NCBI RefSeq assembly: GCF_001307275.1 | Contig: NZ_CP012831.1 | Location: 2,782,501 to 2,846,500, forward strand | Direction: 5' to 3' | Source of the DNA: Pseudomonas fluorescens | Lineage (GTDB): Bacteria > Pseudomonadota > Gammaproteobacteria > Pseudomonadales > Pseudomonadaceae | DNA: 64,000 nt | In this document: piece after piece, positions 27,360 through 37,251 of the stretch | Layout: each line of letters begins with the position of its first letter | Numbering within the stretch: position 1 is the stretch's first letter | Program-made: the position numbers and the translations under genes | The notes under the pieces: model-generated | The model's input: the letters and a program-made list of their open reading frames with translations, nothing else | What the model was told of the DNA's origin: nothing | The model's database searches: none

Positions 27360-30300
27360 AGGCGTTTTTCAGTTTTATGACCCGCTGGGTCATCCCATTG
27401 CTGGGGCTGATCGCCCTGAGCCTGATCATCTGGTTCGTCGGCCCGCTGCTCGATTGGCTGGTGCCTGAAGGCCGCCGCTGGGCCTTGATCATCCTGGTGT
27501 TCGCGGTGTGGATCGCCTACCGGGTGTTCCGCATCATCCAGGCGCGCCGTCAGGCCGCCGAAGTGATGCGCAGCCTGGCCGCGCAAACCCCGCCCGACCC
27601 CACCAGCATCGCCACCGCCGAAGAGCTCGAAACCCTGCGCCAGCGCATGGACGAAGCCTTGGCCCTGCTCAAGAAAGCCAAGCTGGGCGGGGACGAGCGT
27701 CGCAACCTCTACGAGCTGCCGTGGTACGTGATCATCGGCCCGCCGGGTTCGGGCAAGACCACCGCGCTGGTCAACTCCGGGCTGCATTTCCCACTGGCCG
27801 CGCAACTGGGCGCCGGTGCCGTGCGCGGTGTTGGCGGTACGCGCAATTGCGATTGGTGGTTCACCGATCAGGCGGTCCTGCTCGACACCGCTGGCCGCTA
27901 CACCACCCAGGACAGCGACGCGACCATCGACAAGGCCGCCTGGCTGGGCTTCCTGGGGCTGTTGAAAAAGCAACGGGCCCGCCGCCCGATTGACGGCGCG
28001 TTCATCGCCATCAGCCTGTCCGACCTGCTGCTGGGCAGCGACGCCGAGCGCGCCGCCCATGCCGCGGCGATTCGCTTGCGGATCCAGGAGCTGTACACCC
28101 AACTGGGCGTGCGCTTCCCGATCTACCTGATGCTGACCAAGCTCGACCTGGTGCCCGGGTTCATGGAGTATTTCGATACCCTGAGCAAGGAAGAGCGCGC
28201 CCAGGTCTGGGGCATGACCTTTGCCCTGGACGACGGCAAGAGCAACGACAGCCCGCTGGCGCACCTGCAAAGCGAATTCACCGGCCTTGAGCAACGCCTC
28301 AACGACCGCCTGGTGGAGCGCCTGCAACAAGAGCGCGACCCGGCGCGGCGCGACCTGATCTACGGCTTCCCGCAGCAGTTCGGCGCGCTGAAAGATTGCC
28401 TGCAAAGCTTCCTCGAAGGGGTGTTCAAACCCAACGCCTTCGAAGAGCGCGTGTTGCTGCGCGGTGTGTATTTCACCAGCGGCACCCAGGAGGGCAGCCC
28501 GATCGACCGCCTGATCGGCTCCATGGCCCAGAGCATGAACCTGGACCGTCAACACCTGGCGCGTCAGACCGGCACCGGGCGCAGCTACTTCATCGAAAAA
28601 CTCTTCACCGCCGTGGCTTTCGCCGAGCGCGGGCTGGTGGGCGTCGACCCGAAAGTTGAGCGTCGACGCAAGTGGATCGCCCGCGGCGTATTGGCCTCTA
28701 CGGTGGTGCTGGTGCTGGTGGTCAGCACGTTGTGGTGGGTCAGCTACCGTGCCAACCAGGCCTACATCGCCCAGGTCGATCAGAAGGTCGCGCCCTTGGG
28801 CCAGACCGTGCAGAACCTCAGCCCGGCGCAACGGGATGTGCTCGCGGTGTTGCCATTGCTCAACGCCGTGAAACACCTGGCCGACGACGCCCCGAGCTGG
28901 GCCGAAGGCCTGGGCCTGTACCAGGGCGACATGCTCGAAGCCGAGTCCGGCAGCGTCTACCGCAAGCTGCTGATCGCGGTGTTCGCGCCACGCCTGCTGA
29001 CGCGCATCGAAGAGCAACTGCACAGCGGCGGCAATTCGGATTTTCTCTACGAAGGCTTGAAGGCCTACCTGATGCTCGCCGACACCGAGCATTACGATGC
29101 CGACTTCATCAAGGCCTGGATCGCCCTGGATTGGGACCGCAGCCTGCCGCGGGACTTGCCGGCCGAGCAGCGCCAGGCCCTGGCCGCGCATTTGCAGGCA
29201 CTGTTCGAGCGGCGTCCGCCCCTCGCGCGCCTGGACCAGCGCCTGGTCGAAGACCTGCGGCGCCAGTTGCAGCAATTGCCGGTGGCCCAGCGGGTCTATG
29301 ACCGGATCAAGCGCCAGAAACTGCCCGAAGGCATCCCGGACTTCCGCATCAACGAAGCCGCCGGGCGTGACGCGGCGCTGGTGTTCAGCCGCAAGAGCGG
29401 CAAGCCGCTGGGCGAACCACTGAGCGGGTTTTTCACCGTCAAGGGTTACCGCCAGGGCTTCTTGCTCACCAGCCTGAGCCAGACCGGCACCCTGGCTGAA
29501 GAGCAGTGGGTGCTGGGCCATGAACAGGCCGATCAGCAGAACGTCGCCAGCCTGGCTGCCGATGTGCGTCGCTTGTACTTCCAGGATTACCTGCGCCAAT
29601 GGGACGCCTTGCTCGCCGACATCGACTTCGTGCCGATCACCAGCGTGGCCCAGGCCGCCGATGTGCTGCGGGTGATTTCCGGGCCGACCTCGCCGCTGAA
29701 AAAACTGCTGGTGGCGGTGGCGAAGGAAACCGATCTGCAACAGGATGAACGCTTGCTGGCCGCCCAAGGTGCGCCGGTGGAAGGCGGCGTGGACAAGCTC
29801 AAGGAGCGTTTGGGCAGCTTGCTCGGCCAGGAGCAGGCGACGCCAAACGCGCCGGCGGCGAGCGATGACCCGATCACCGCGCACTTCGCCGAGCTCAACA
29901 GCATCGTCAGCAAAAGCGAAGGCGAGCCGGCGGCCATCGACGGTCTGTTGGCCGACATGAACGCTCTGTACGTGCAGGTCAGCGCCATGGTCGGGGCCAG
30001 CGGCGATGCCTTGCTTGGCGAAGCCAAGAACCAGGCCACGGCCGCCGCCACTCGCGTCAGCCTCAACGCCGAACGCCAGCCGCCGCTGGTGCAGGGCCTG
30101 GTCAAGTCGGTGGTCAACTCCACCACCAACAGCATGATGGGCGGGGTGCGCAACCAACTGAACGCCGCCTGGACCAGCGAAGTGGTGAACATCTATCGCC
30201 AGTCCCTGGCCGGGCGCTATCCGATGTCGCCGGGCAGTGCGCGAGACGCGACCCTGGACGATTTCGGCCAGTTCTTCGGCGTCGGCGGGGTGATGGACAA

Positions 30301-30856
30301 CTACTTCCGCAAGTACCTGCAACCCTACGTCGACACCTCGACGCCGACCTGGCGCTGGCAGCCGGGCGCGGCGCAGAAGCTCGGCATCGCCCCCGGTGTA
30401 CTGCAGACCTTCCAGCGCGCGGCGACCATCCGCGATGCGTTCTTCCGCTCCGGCGGCACCCAGCCGATGGTGCGCTTCGAACTCAAGCCGGTGGCGATGG
30501 ACTCGACCATCACCCAGTTCCTGCTCGACCTCGACGGCCAACAGCTGAGCTATGACCACGGCCCGAGCCGCCCGACCGCCATGCAGTGGCCGAACCCGGG
30601 CAGCATCGGCGTGGTGCGGATTTCCATCATGCCGCCGTCTTCCAGCGGTCGTTCCGGCATCACCCTGGACGGGCCGTGGGCCTGGTTCCGCTTGCTGGAG
30701 CAATCGGACCTGACCGCCGGCAACTCGCCGGATCGCTTCAACCTGCGGCTGCGGGTCGATGGTGCCAGCGCCTCTTACGAGTTGCGGGCCAACAGCGCCT
30801 TCAACCCGTTCAAGAGCCGGGTGCTCAGCGGCTTCAGCCTGCCGGAGCGGCTATGA
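27356..30856 (+). CDS. tssM: T6SS inner-membrane channel protein TssM (IcmF)
   Basis: 1,166 aa from a GTG start that overlaps the tssL stop. Two transmembrane helices lie near the N-terminus (about 7-28 and 40-58). A cytoplasmic NTPase-like domain carries an intact Walker A GPPGSGKTTAL (about residue 130). A third transmembrane helix (about 440-462) leads to a large periplasmic domain that contacts TssJ. TssM forms the envelope-spanning channel. No break is visible. Confidence 0.97.
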   Translation: MKAFFSFMTRWVIPLLGLIALSLIIWFVGPLLDWLVPEGRRWALIILVFAVWIAYRVFRIIQARRQAAEVMRSLAAQTPPDPTSIATAEELETLRQRMDEALALLKKAKLGGDERRNLYELPWYVIIGPPGSGKTTALVNSGLHFPLAAQLGAGAVRGVGGTRNCDWWFTDQAVLLDTAGRYTTQDSDATIDKAAWLGFLGLLKKQRARRPIDGAFIAISLSDLLLGSDAERAAHAAAIRLRIQELYTQLGVRFPIYLMLTKLDLVPGFMEYFDTLSKEERAQVWGMTFALDDGKSNDSPLAHLQSEFTGLEQRLNDRLVERLQQERDPARRDLIYGFPQQFGALKDCLQSFLEGVFKPNAFEERVLLRGVYFTSGTQEGSPIDRLIGSMAQSMNLDRQHLARQTGTGRSYFIEKLFTAVAFAERGLVGVDPKVERRRKWIARGVLASTVVLVLVVSTLWWVSYRANQAYIAQVDQKVAPLGQTVQNLSPAQRDVLAVLPLLNAVKHLADDAPSWAEGLGLYQGDMLEAESGSVYRKLLIAVFAPRLLTRIEEQLHSGGNSDFLYEGLKAYLMLADTEHYDADFIKAWIALDWDRSLPRDLPAEQRQALAAHLQALFERRPPLARLDQRLVEDLRRQLQQLPVAQRVYDRIKRQKLPEGIPDFRINEAAGRDAALVFSRKSGKPLGEPLSGFFTVKGYRQGFLLTSLSQTGTLAEEQWVLGHEQADQQNVASLAADVRRLYFQDYLRQWDALLADIDFVPITSVAQAADVLRVISGPTSPLKKLLVAVAKETDLQQDERLLAAQGAPVEGGVDKLKERLGSLLGQEQATPNAPAASDDPITAHFAELNSIVSKSEGEPAAIDGLLADMNALYVQVSAMVGASGDALLGEAKNQATAAATRVSLNAERQPPLVQGLVKSVVNSTTNSMMGGVRNQLNAAWTSEVVNIYRQSLAGRYPMSPGSARDATLDDFGQFFGVGGVMDNYFRKYLQPYVDTSTPTWRWQPGAAQKLGIAPGVLQTFQRAATIRDAFFRSGGTQPMVRFELKPVAMDSTITQFLLDLDGQQLSYDHGPSRPTAMQWPNPGSIGVVRISIMPPSSSGRSGITLDGPWAWFRLLEQSDLTAGNSPDRFNLRLRVDGASASYELRANSAFNPFKSRVLSGFSLPERL

Positions 30857-31506
30857 GTACGCCGGGCTTCTACGGAAAGTTGGCCAGCCGCGGCGACTTC
30901 GTCAGCCGTGGCTTGCCCCAGGGGTTCATCGGCCCGTGGGATTCGTGGTTGGCGGCGGGTCTGCTCGCCAGCCAGAGCAGCCTCGGCGAGCGCTGGCTGG
31001 ATGCTTATCTGGTCAGCCCGCTGTGGCGCTTCATGCTCGCGCCGGGGGTGTGTGGCCCGGACGCCGCCGTCGGAGTGGTGATGCCGAGCATCGACCGGGT
31101 CGGCCGTTATTTCCCGCTGACCGTCGCGGTGCTGCTGGAGCCCGATGCGGACCCGGCGTCCGTGGTGGGCGGTGCGGACGAGTGGTTTGAGCGGGTCGAA
31201 AACCTGTTGCTGAGCACGTTGAGCGTGGAGGCCAGTTTCGAGGCGTTCAACGAACAGCTGGAAACCCTCGGTAGCCCGATGTACCTGCCGCGCACGTCGA
31301 GCAGCCGTTTCGCCAGCCTGCATCGCTTCGATGCCACCGACCCGCAGCGGCGCATGAGCGCCTTGGCCGAGGCGGCCTGCGAAGGCGTGAGCCTGTGGTG
31401 GGGCCAGGGATCGGAGCGCATTGCCCCGGGTTTGATGCGCTGCCAGGGATTGCCGGCAGCCGCTGATTTTGCGCAATTTTTGCTCGGCCAAGAAGGTGTT
31501 GTGTAG
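30853..31506 (+). CDS. tagF: T6SS post-translational repressor TagF
   Basis: 217 aa, starting MSTPGFYGKLASRGDFVSRG, the typical TagF N-terminus with G-x-x-GDF. In P. aeruginosa TagF restrains H1-T6SS assembly independently of PpkA/PppA, probably by holding Fha. The ATG overlaps the tssM stop (ATGA). A longer upstream open frame exists but lies inside tssM. Confidence 0.94.
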   Translation: MSTPGFYGKLASRGDFVSRGLPQGFIGPWDSWLAAGLLASQSSLGERWLDAYLVSPLWRFMLAPGVCGPDAAVGVVMPSIDRVGRYFPLTVAVLLEPDADPASVVGGADEWFERVENLLLSTLSVEASFEAFNEQLETLGSPMYLPRTSSSRFASLHRFDATDPQRRMSALAEAACEGVSLWWGQGSERIAPGLMRCQGLPAAADFAQFLLGQEGVV

Positions 31507-32238
31507 ATGCGTCCAAGTGCCGGAAAAGCAATCAAGTCTGCAAGCAAGAGCCATGTCGGGATGGTCCGCCAGGTCAACGAAGATGCTTGCCTGGACCTGC
31601 CGGAAAACGGCCTCTGGGTGGTGGCCGACGGCATGGGCGGGCACGCGGCGGGCGATTACGTCAGCAGCCTGATCGTCGACAGCCTGCGCGGCATCGCCGT
31701 GGGGCGTTCGCTGGACGAATACGTTGCGGCGCTGCAAAGCGACCTGCTACGGGTCAACGCCGCCGTGCGGGAAGAAACCGCCAACCGTGGCGTGACCATG
31801 ATGGGCAGCACCGTGGTGGTCCTGGCCGTCCGTGACCTGCGGGGCATGTGCCTGTGGGCCGGTGACAGCCGCCTGTATCGCCTGCGTGACGGCGTGCTCG
31901 AAGGCATCTCCCGGGACCACAGCTACGTCCAGGATCTGCAGGACAGCGGCCTGCTCAGCGAAGCCGAGGCGCGGGTGCACCCGCGGGCCAACATCGTCAC
32001 CCGGGCCATTGGCGTCGAGGCGCAACTGAACCTGGCGTTGACCGAACTGCTGCTGGTGCCTGGCGACAGCTACCTGTTGTGCAGCGACGGGCTGACCAAG
32101 ACCGTCGAGGACGAGGAGATCCGCGAAGTACTGAGCCACGACGAGCCCGGCGAAATCGCCAGCAGCCTGGTGTCCCTGGGCCTGATGCGCGGCGCGCCGG
32201 ACAACATCACCGTGGTGGTCGTGAAGGTGCCGTCATGA
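31507..32238 (+). CDS. pppA: PP2C-type Ser/Thr phosphatase PppA
   Basis: 243 aa with PP2C motifs: VRQVNEDACLDL, VADGMGGHAAGDY, the metal-binding DG, WAGDSRLYRLRDG, LLCSDGLTK and PDNITVVVV. It reverses PpkA-dependent phosphorylation of Fha and so helps reset T6SS firing. The ATG directly follows the tagF stop, and its end overlaps ppkA by 4 nt. Confidence 0.97.
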   Translation: MRPSAGKAIKSASKSHVGMVRQVNEDACLDLPENGLWVVADGMGGHAAGDYVSSLIVDSLRGIAVGRSLDEYVAALQSDLLRVNAAVREETANRGVTMMGSTVVVLAVRDLRGMCLWAGDSRLYRLRDGVLEGISRDHSYVQDLQDSGLLSEAEARVHPRANIVTRAIGVEAQLNLALTELLLVPGDSYLLCSDGLTKTVEDEEIREVLSHDEPGEIASSLVSLGLMRGAPDNITVVVVKVPS

Positions 32239-35200
32239 GCTTGACCCTGAACATTGTCATCCCCGGCTACGACATCGAAGGGCCGATCGGCGAAGGCGCG
32301 ATGGCCAGCGTGTACCTGGCGACCCAGCGTTCGCTGGAGCGCAAGGTGGCGTTGAAAGTGATGGCGGCAGCCCTGGCCGCCGACCCGACGTTCTGCGAGC
32401 GGTTTTTGCGCGAAGGCAAGACCCTGGCGCGCTTGTCGCACCCGCACACCGTCACCATCCATGACATCGGCAACGTCGGTGAGCTGTATTACATGGCAAT
32501 GGAGTACCTGCCCAACGGCACGCTCAAGGAACGCATCGCCGCGGGCCTGACGCCGGAGCAGGGCCTGACCTACATCCGCCAGATCGCCTCGGCCCTGGGG
32601 TATGCCCACGGCTTGGGCCTGGTCCACCGCGACGTCAAGCCGGCCAACATCCTGTTCCGCGCCGATGGCACGGCGGTGCTCTCGGACTTCGGCATCGCCA
32701 AGTCCCTGGACGACCGCACCCAGTTCACCCAGGCCGGCTTTGCCGTCGGTACGCCCAGCTACATGAGCCCGGAACAGGCCCGAGGGCAAGACATCGACGG
32801 CCGCGCCGACCTGTACGCCCTGGGCGTGGTGCTCTACGAAATCCTCGTCGGCAAACTGCCGTATACCGGCAATGACGCACTGTCCACGGCCCTGGCGCAC
32901 CTGACCGAACCGTTGCCGGAGTTGCCGGTGCACCACGGCCGTTATCAGGACGTGTTGCGCAAACTGTTGGCGAAGGACCCGGCGGAGCGTTTCCCGGACG
33001 CGGCGGCATTGCTGCGGGCGCTGGATAACCTGCCTGAGGAATCGTCGGAAGCGACGCTGATCCGGCCGTTGTCGTTGCAACTGCCGACCACGTCGCCTGC
33101 GGTGGATGACTTGGCGGGCTTGACGCCCATGTCCATCGACATTCCCAGCGGCCCGGCTTATTCACCACCGCAGTCACAGTCGAAGCCACAGTCCAAGCCC
33201 GTTCCGCCGCCGATAAAACCGACGGCTCAATCCTCGGTGTCGGAGCAACGCAAGGGCCCGGTGTTCGCCCTGGCCGCCGTTGCGGTCGCCGTGGCGCTGG
33301 CGTTGGGCGGCGCGGGTTATTGGTGGTTGGCCGGTGACGACGGCAAAGAAGTGAAGACGCCGGTGGCCACGACCACCTCGGTCAAGCCATCGGAAGTGAA
33401 GCCGCCGAAGGCCCCGGACGTGCCGGCGGTCAAGCCACCCGTCGCCCCGCCGGCCCAGCCCCCCGTGGCGACCGAGGCCGACGGTGGCCAGCGTCCGCTA
33501 TTAATGGCTGGCAAGAAAACCCTGTTCCAGCGTGTGCTCAGCAAGCCGGGGGCGAAACTCGCCGAGGCGCCGGGTGCCGCACTGGGCAAGGCACTGCCGG
33601 CGTTTTCGGTGTTGTACGTGTATCAGCGCAAAGACCTCGATGGCAGCGCCTGGGTACGGGTCGGCGCGGCCACCGACGGGCGCAGCGACGGCTGGTTGCC
33701 CGCCGCCCAGGTCAGCGACTGGAAGCAAAGCCTGGTGCTCAAATTCACCGAACGTTCCGGCCGTGCGCCAGTGATGTTCCTGCGTCAGCCTGGCGAAGTG
33801 GAAAAGCTCCTGGCTAACCCATCGGCCGCCAAGAACGTGTTGCTCAAGGCCCAGCAGAGCCCGCAGGACGACCAGCAAGTGCTGGCCCTTGAACCGGCCG
33901 CCAGCGCGGTGCCGCAGAGCCAGTTCTATCTGTTGCCGATCTTCGACTCCCGCGAAAGCCTCGATGAAAACGGCCAGCCGGTGCAGTTGCTGAACGTGGC
34001 GTCCATCGACCCTGGCAACACCCCCAAGGCGGCGGGCAATACGCCGATCACCACCGCCAACGCCGACGCGTTCCGCACCGCCGTGGTGCTGGTGGTGGAC
34101 ACCACCGTGTCGATGCAGCCCTACATCGACCAGGTGCGCGACGTGGTCCACGAACTGCAAACCCGCATCGCCGAGCGCGGCGAGTTGGACAGCGTCAGCT
34201 TCGGCATGGTGGGTTTCCGCAGCAGCATCAAGAAAACCCCGGGCCTGGAATACGTCGCCAAGACCCTGATCACCCTCGAGCAGGGCCGCGACCCGCAGCG
34301 CTTCATGGACCTGGCGCGGCAGGTCAAGGCATCGACGGTGTCGAGCCATTCGTTCAACGAAGATGCGTTCGCCGGGGTCATGGAAGCCGTCGAAGGCATG
34401 GACTGGTCCGGTTACGGTGGGCGCTTGATCCTGTTGGTCACCGACGCCGGTGCCCTGCGCAAGAACGATCCATTTGCCGCCACGCAAATGAACGAGGCCG
34501 AAGTGCGCCAGGCGGCGCTGGGCAAGCAGATCAAGATCTACGCCTTGCACCTGCTCAGCGACGCGGGCAAGAAAACCCATGCCGGCGCCCAGAGCCAGTA
34601 CCGCACCCTGACCGCCGACGCCAACCCGCAGATCGGCGACCTGTACATTCCGGTGCCGGGCGCCGACGTGCGCAAGTTCGGCGAGCGGGTCGACGAGATC
34701 GGTTCGGTGTTCGCCGACCTGGTGCATCAGGTGCGCAGCAACAAGGCGCAAAGCGTGCCGCTGCTCAGTGCCGCGCCGAGCCTGGCCGACAAGTCGGCCG
34801 CGGTCGGCTACGCGATGCACATGGATTTCCTGGGGCGCAAATCCGCCAGCCAGGCGCCGCAACTGGTCAGCGCCTGGACCGCCGACCGCGACCTGACCAA
34901 CCCGGCGCTGCCGGCGTTCCAGGTCTGCGTGATGCTGACCAAGCTGCAACTCAACGACCTGCAGCAGTCGCTGAAACTGATCGTCGACGCGGCCCGCAAG
35001 ACCCAGAGCTCGCCCAAGGATTTCTTCCAGGAAATCGCCAGCGCCAGTGCCTACATGAGCCGCGACCCGTCGGCCCTGCGCAAGGGCGGCAACCTGGCCG
35101 ACGGCGGGATTCTGGGCGAGTACCTGGAAGGGCTGCCGTACCGCAGCAAGTCGCTGAACATGACCCAGGACTTGTGGCTGTCCTTGAGCGTGGCCGAGCA

Positions 35201-35339
35201 GGAAGATTTCATCGACGAGCTGGATTCGAAAATCCGCCTCTACGAAACCTTCCACAACGACCTCGCCAACTGGGTGCGCTTCGGCGACGCCGAGCCGGGC
35301 GATGCCTTGTACCGCGTTCCGTTGTCGACGCTGCCGTGA
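32235..35339 (+). CDS. ppkA: Membrane Ser/Thr protein kinase PpkA with periplasmic vWA domain
   Basis: 1,034 aa. The N-terminal Hanks-type kinase has GEGAMASVYLA, catalytic HRDVKPAN (His131-Asp133) and DFG at about 151. A Pro-rich segment leads to one transmembrane helix (about 340-360). The periplasmic part includes a vWA domain (about 615-810) with the MIDAS-like DTTVS. In the P. aeruginosa pathway it senses envelope signals through TagQRST and phosphorylates Fha. The chosen ATG gives the canonical kinase start and an ATGA overlap with pppA. Confidence 0.96.
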   Translation: MSLTLNIVIPGYDIEGPIGEGAMASVYLATQRSLERKVALKVMAAALAADPTFCERFLREGKTLARLSHPHTVTIHDIGNVGELYYMAMEYLPNGTLKERIAAGLTPEQGLTYIRQIASALGYAHGLGLVHRDVKPANILFRADGTAVLSDFGIAKSLDDRTQFTQAGFAVGTPSYMSPEQARGQDIDGRADLYALGVVLYEILVGKLPYTGNDALSTALAHLTEPLPELPVHHGRYQDVLRKLLAKDPAERFPDAAALLRALDNLPEESSEATLIRPLSLQLPTTSPAVDDLAGLTPMSIDIPSGPAYSPPQSQSKPQSKPVPPPIKPTAQSSVSEQRKGPVFALAAVAVAVALALGGAGYWWLAGDDGKEVKTPVATTTSVKPSEVKPPKAPDVPAVKPPVAPPAQPPVATEADGGQRPLLMAGKKTLFQRVLSKPGAKLAEAPGAALGKALPAFSVLYVYQRKDLDGSAWVRVGAATDGRSDGWLPAAQVSDWKQSLVLKFTERSGRAPVMFLRQPGEVEKLLANPSAAKNVLLKAQQSPQDDQQVLALEPAASAVPQSQFYLLPIFDSRESLDENGQPVQLLNVASIDPGNTPKAAGNTPITTANADAFRTAVVLVVDTTVSMQPYIDQVRDVVHELQTRIAERGELDSVSFGMVGFRSSIKKTPGLEYVAKTLITLEQGRDPQRFMDLARQVKASTVSSHSFNEDAFAGVMEAVEGMDWSGYGGRLILLVTDAGALRKNDPFAATQMNEAEVRQAALGKQIKIYALHLLSDAGKKTHAGAQSQYRTLTADANPQIGDLYIPVPGADVRKFGERVDEIGSVFADLVHQVRSNKAQSVPLLSAAPSLADKSAAVGYAMHMDFLGRKSASQAPQLVSAWTADRDLTNPALPAFQVCVMLTKLQLNDLQQSLKLIVDAARKTQSSPKDFFQEIASASAYMSRDPSALRKGGNLADGGILGEYLEGLPYRSKSLNMTQDLWLSLSVAEQEDFIDELDSKIRLYETFHNDLANWVRFGDAEPGDALYRVPLSTLP

Positions 35340-36055
35340 TGCTGACCCTCAACGCCGTGCACAAAAGCCGGGGCGCCGGCAGCCAGCGCTACAGCCTGGT
35401 GATTCCACGGCTGCAATTGCGCGGCGGTGAACAACTGGCGGTGGTCGGCCCCAGCGGTTGCGGCAAGAGTACGTTGCTGGACCTGCTGGCGCTGGTGTTG
35501 GCACCGGATCAGGCCGGACAGTTCGACTTCACGCCCGCCGACACGCCGCTGGACATCGCCAAATTGTGGCGTGCGTCGCAACAGGGCACCTTGGCCGAGC
35601 TGCGCAGTCGTTACCTGGGTTATGTTCTGCAAACCGGCGGCCTGTTGGGCTTCCTGGATGTGCGCGGCAACATCGCGTTGTCGCGCAAATTGCTGGGCTT
35701 GAAGGATGACGCAAGCGTGACGCGCCTGGCTGGGCAGTTGGACATCGCCGATCAACTGGACAAGAAACCGGCGGACTTATCCGTCGGCCAGCGCCAGCGG
35801 GTCAGCTGTGCCCGGGCGTTGGCCCATGGGCCGCGCCTGCTGCTGGCCGATGAGCCGACCGCCGCCCTCGACCCGCTGAACGCCGAGCGCGTCATGCACT
35901 TGCTGGTGGCCCAGGCTCGCGAACATGGGGTGTGCTGTGTGGTCGCCACCCACGACGAGGCGTTGGCTCGCGCCAGCGGCTTGCAGGTGCGGCGCATCAG
36001 TTGCCGTCGCGATGCCGACGGCGGTGTCACCGCCACCCTCGGGGAGGCTTGCTGA
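35339..36055 (+). CDS. tagT: ABC transporter ATPase TagT
   Basis: 238 aa with Walker A GPSGCGKST (about 38-46), signature LSVGQRQR and Walker B LLLADEPTAALD. It resembles LolD/MacB-type ATPases. With TagS it forms an envelope complex acting upstream of PpkA in the threonine phosphorylation pathway. The ATG overlaps the ppkA stop (TGATG). Confidence 0.94.
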   Translation: MLTLNAVHKSRGAGSQRYSLVIPRLQLRGGEQLAVVGPSGCGKSTLLDLLALVLAPDQAGQFDFTPADTPLDIAKLWRASQQGTLAELRSRYLGYVLQTGGLLGFLDVRGNIALSRKLLGLKDDASVTRLAGQLDIADQLDKKPADLSVGQRQRVSCARALAHGPRLLLADEPTAALDPLNAERVMHLLVAQAREHGVCCVVATHDEALARASGLQVRRISCRRDADGGVTATLGEAC

Positions 36056-37251
36056 TGCGAGGCGCGCTGGTGGCTTCCCTGGCCTGGCAGGATTACCGCA
36101 ACGATGCCTGGCTGTCGGCCTGCTCGGTGCTTGCTCTGGTGGCTGTGGTGGCGCCGTTGCTGGTGTTGTTCGGCCTGAAGTTCGGCCTGGTCAGCAGCCT
36201 GACCGAGCGCTTGCAGAACGACCCGGCCACCCGGGAAATCATCCCCTTGGGCGGCGGTCGCTTCAGTGCCGAATTCATCGAACAATTGAGCCAGCGTGGC
36301 GACGTGGCCTTTGCCTTGCCGCGCACCCGCCAGATCGCCGCCACGGCGGATCTGAGCAGCGATGCTTCGGCTGTCACGGTCGAGATGATTCCCACCGCGG
36401 CCAACGATCCCTTGTTCGAGCATTTGCCGGTGCCGCAAGGCTTGGATCAAGTGGTGCTCAGCCAGACCGCCGCTGAAAAGCTCGGCGCCAAGGCTGGCGA
36501 TTGGGTGCAAGCCAGTTTCGGCCGGCAGGTGGCCGGTCGCAGCGAGGCGCAGCGCACCCGCGTTCAGGTATTGCATGTGCTGCCCTTGGAAGCCTTTGCC
36601 CGGGATGGCCTGTTTGCACCGCTGGCCTTGCTGGAGGCCGCCGAGGATTACCGCGACGGCCGTGCCGTGCCCGCGTTCGGCTGGCCGGGCGATGCGGTGA
36701 GTGTGGCCGGGCAACGGGTCTACCCGGCGTTTCGTTTGTATGCTCGCAGCCTCGGCGACGTCGAGCCACTGCGTCAGTATTTCGCCGGGCAGAACCTGCT
36801 GGTCTCGACCCAGGCCCAGACCATCGCACAAGTGCAATCGCTGAGCCGCAATCTGTCGATCGTGTTCTGGATCATCGCCGGGTTGGCCTTGGCCGGCGCG
36901 TTCGCGGCGATCTTTGCCGGCGCCCTGGCGGCGGTCGAGCGTAAGCGCCGGGAGTTGTCGGTGTTGCGCCTGCTGGGGGTTTCCACCGCGGCGCTGTTGC
37001 TGTTCGTGGTGTTGCAGGCCCTCTACAGCGCCACGTTCGCGGCCCTGCTGAGTGCCGGCCTGTATGGCCTGGCGCAGTCGGGCCTGAATTATTTATTTGC
37101 ACAGATGCCCGGCGAATACGCCAGCCATCTGTTGGTGCGTCACTACACTTTGGCCCTGGTGGCCGTGCTCGGCGTCAGCGCCGTCGCGGCGGCTTGTGGT
37201 GGCTGGCGGGTGGCGCGCATCCAGGCGTGTGAAGGAATTCGCGATGTATAA
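36055..37251 (+). CDS. tagS: FtsX-like ABC permease TagS
   Basis: 398 aa with four predicted transmembrane helices: one near the N-terminus (about 18-45), then a long periplasmic domain, then three C-terminal helices (about 265-385). This is the FtsX/MacB layout. It partners TagT. The start overlaps the tagT stop (TGATG). Confidence 0.93.
   Translation: MRGALVASLAWQDYRNDAWLSACSVLALVAVVAPLLVLFGLKFGLVSSLTERLQNDPATREIIPLGGGRFSAEFIEQLSQRGDVAFALPRTRQIAATADLSSDASAVTVEMIPTAANDPLFEHLPVPQGLDQVVLSQTAAEKLGAKAGDWVQASFGRQVAGRSEAQRTRVQVLHVLPLEAFARDGLFAPLALLEAAEDYRDGRAVPAFGWPGDAVSVAGQRVYPAFRLYARSLGDVEPLRQYFAGQNLLVSTQAQTIAQVQSLSRNLSIVFWIIAGLALAGAFAAIFAGALAAVERKRRELSVLRLLGVSTAALLLFVVLQALYSATFAALLSAGLYGLAQSGLNYLFAQMPGEYASHLLVRHYTLALVAVLGVSAVAAACGGWRVARIQACEGIRDV

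Noticed and set aside
26855..30703. 1,282-aa open frame on the minus strand, antisense to tssM
   Set aside because: tssM has transmembrane helices, Walker A and the correct operon overlaps. The antisense product is low in motifs and looks like a mirror of codon bias.
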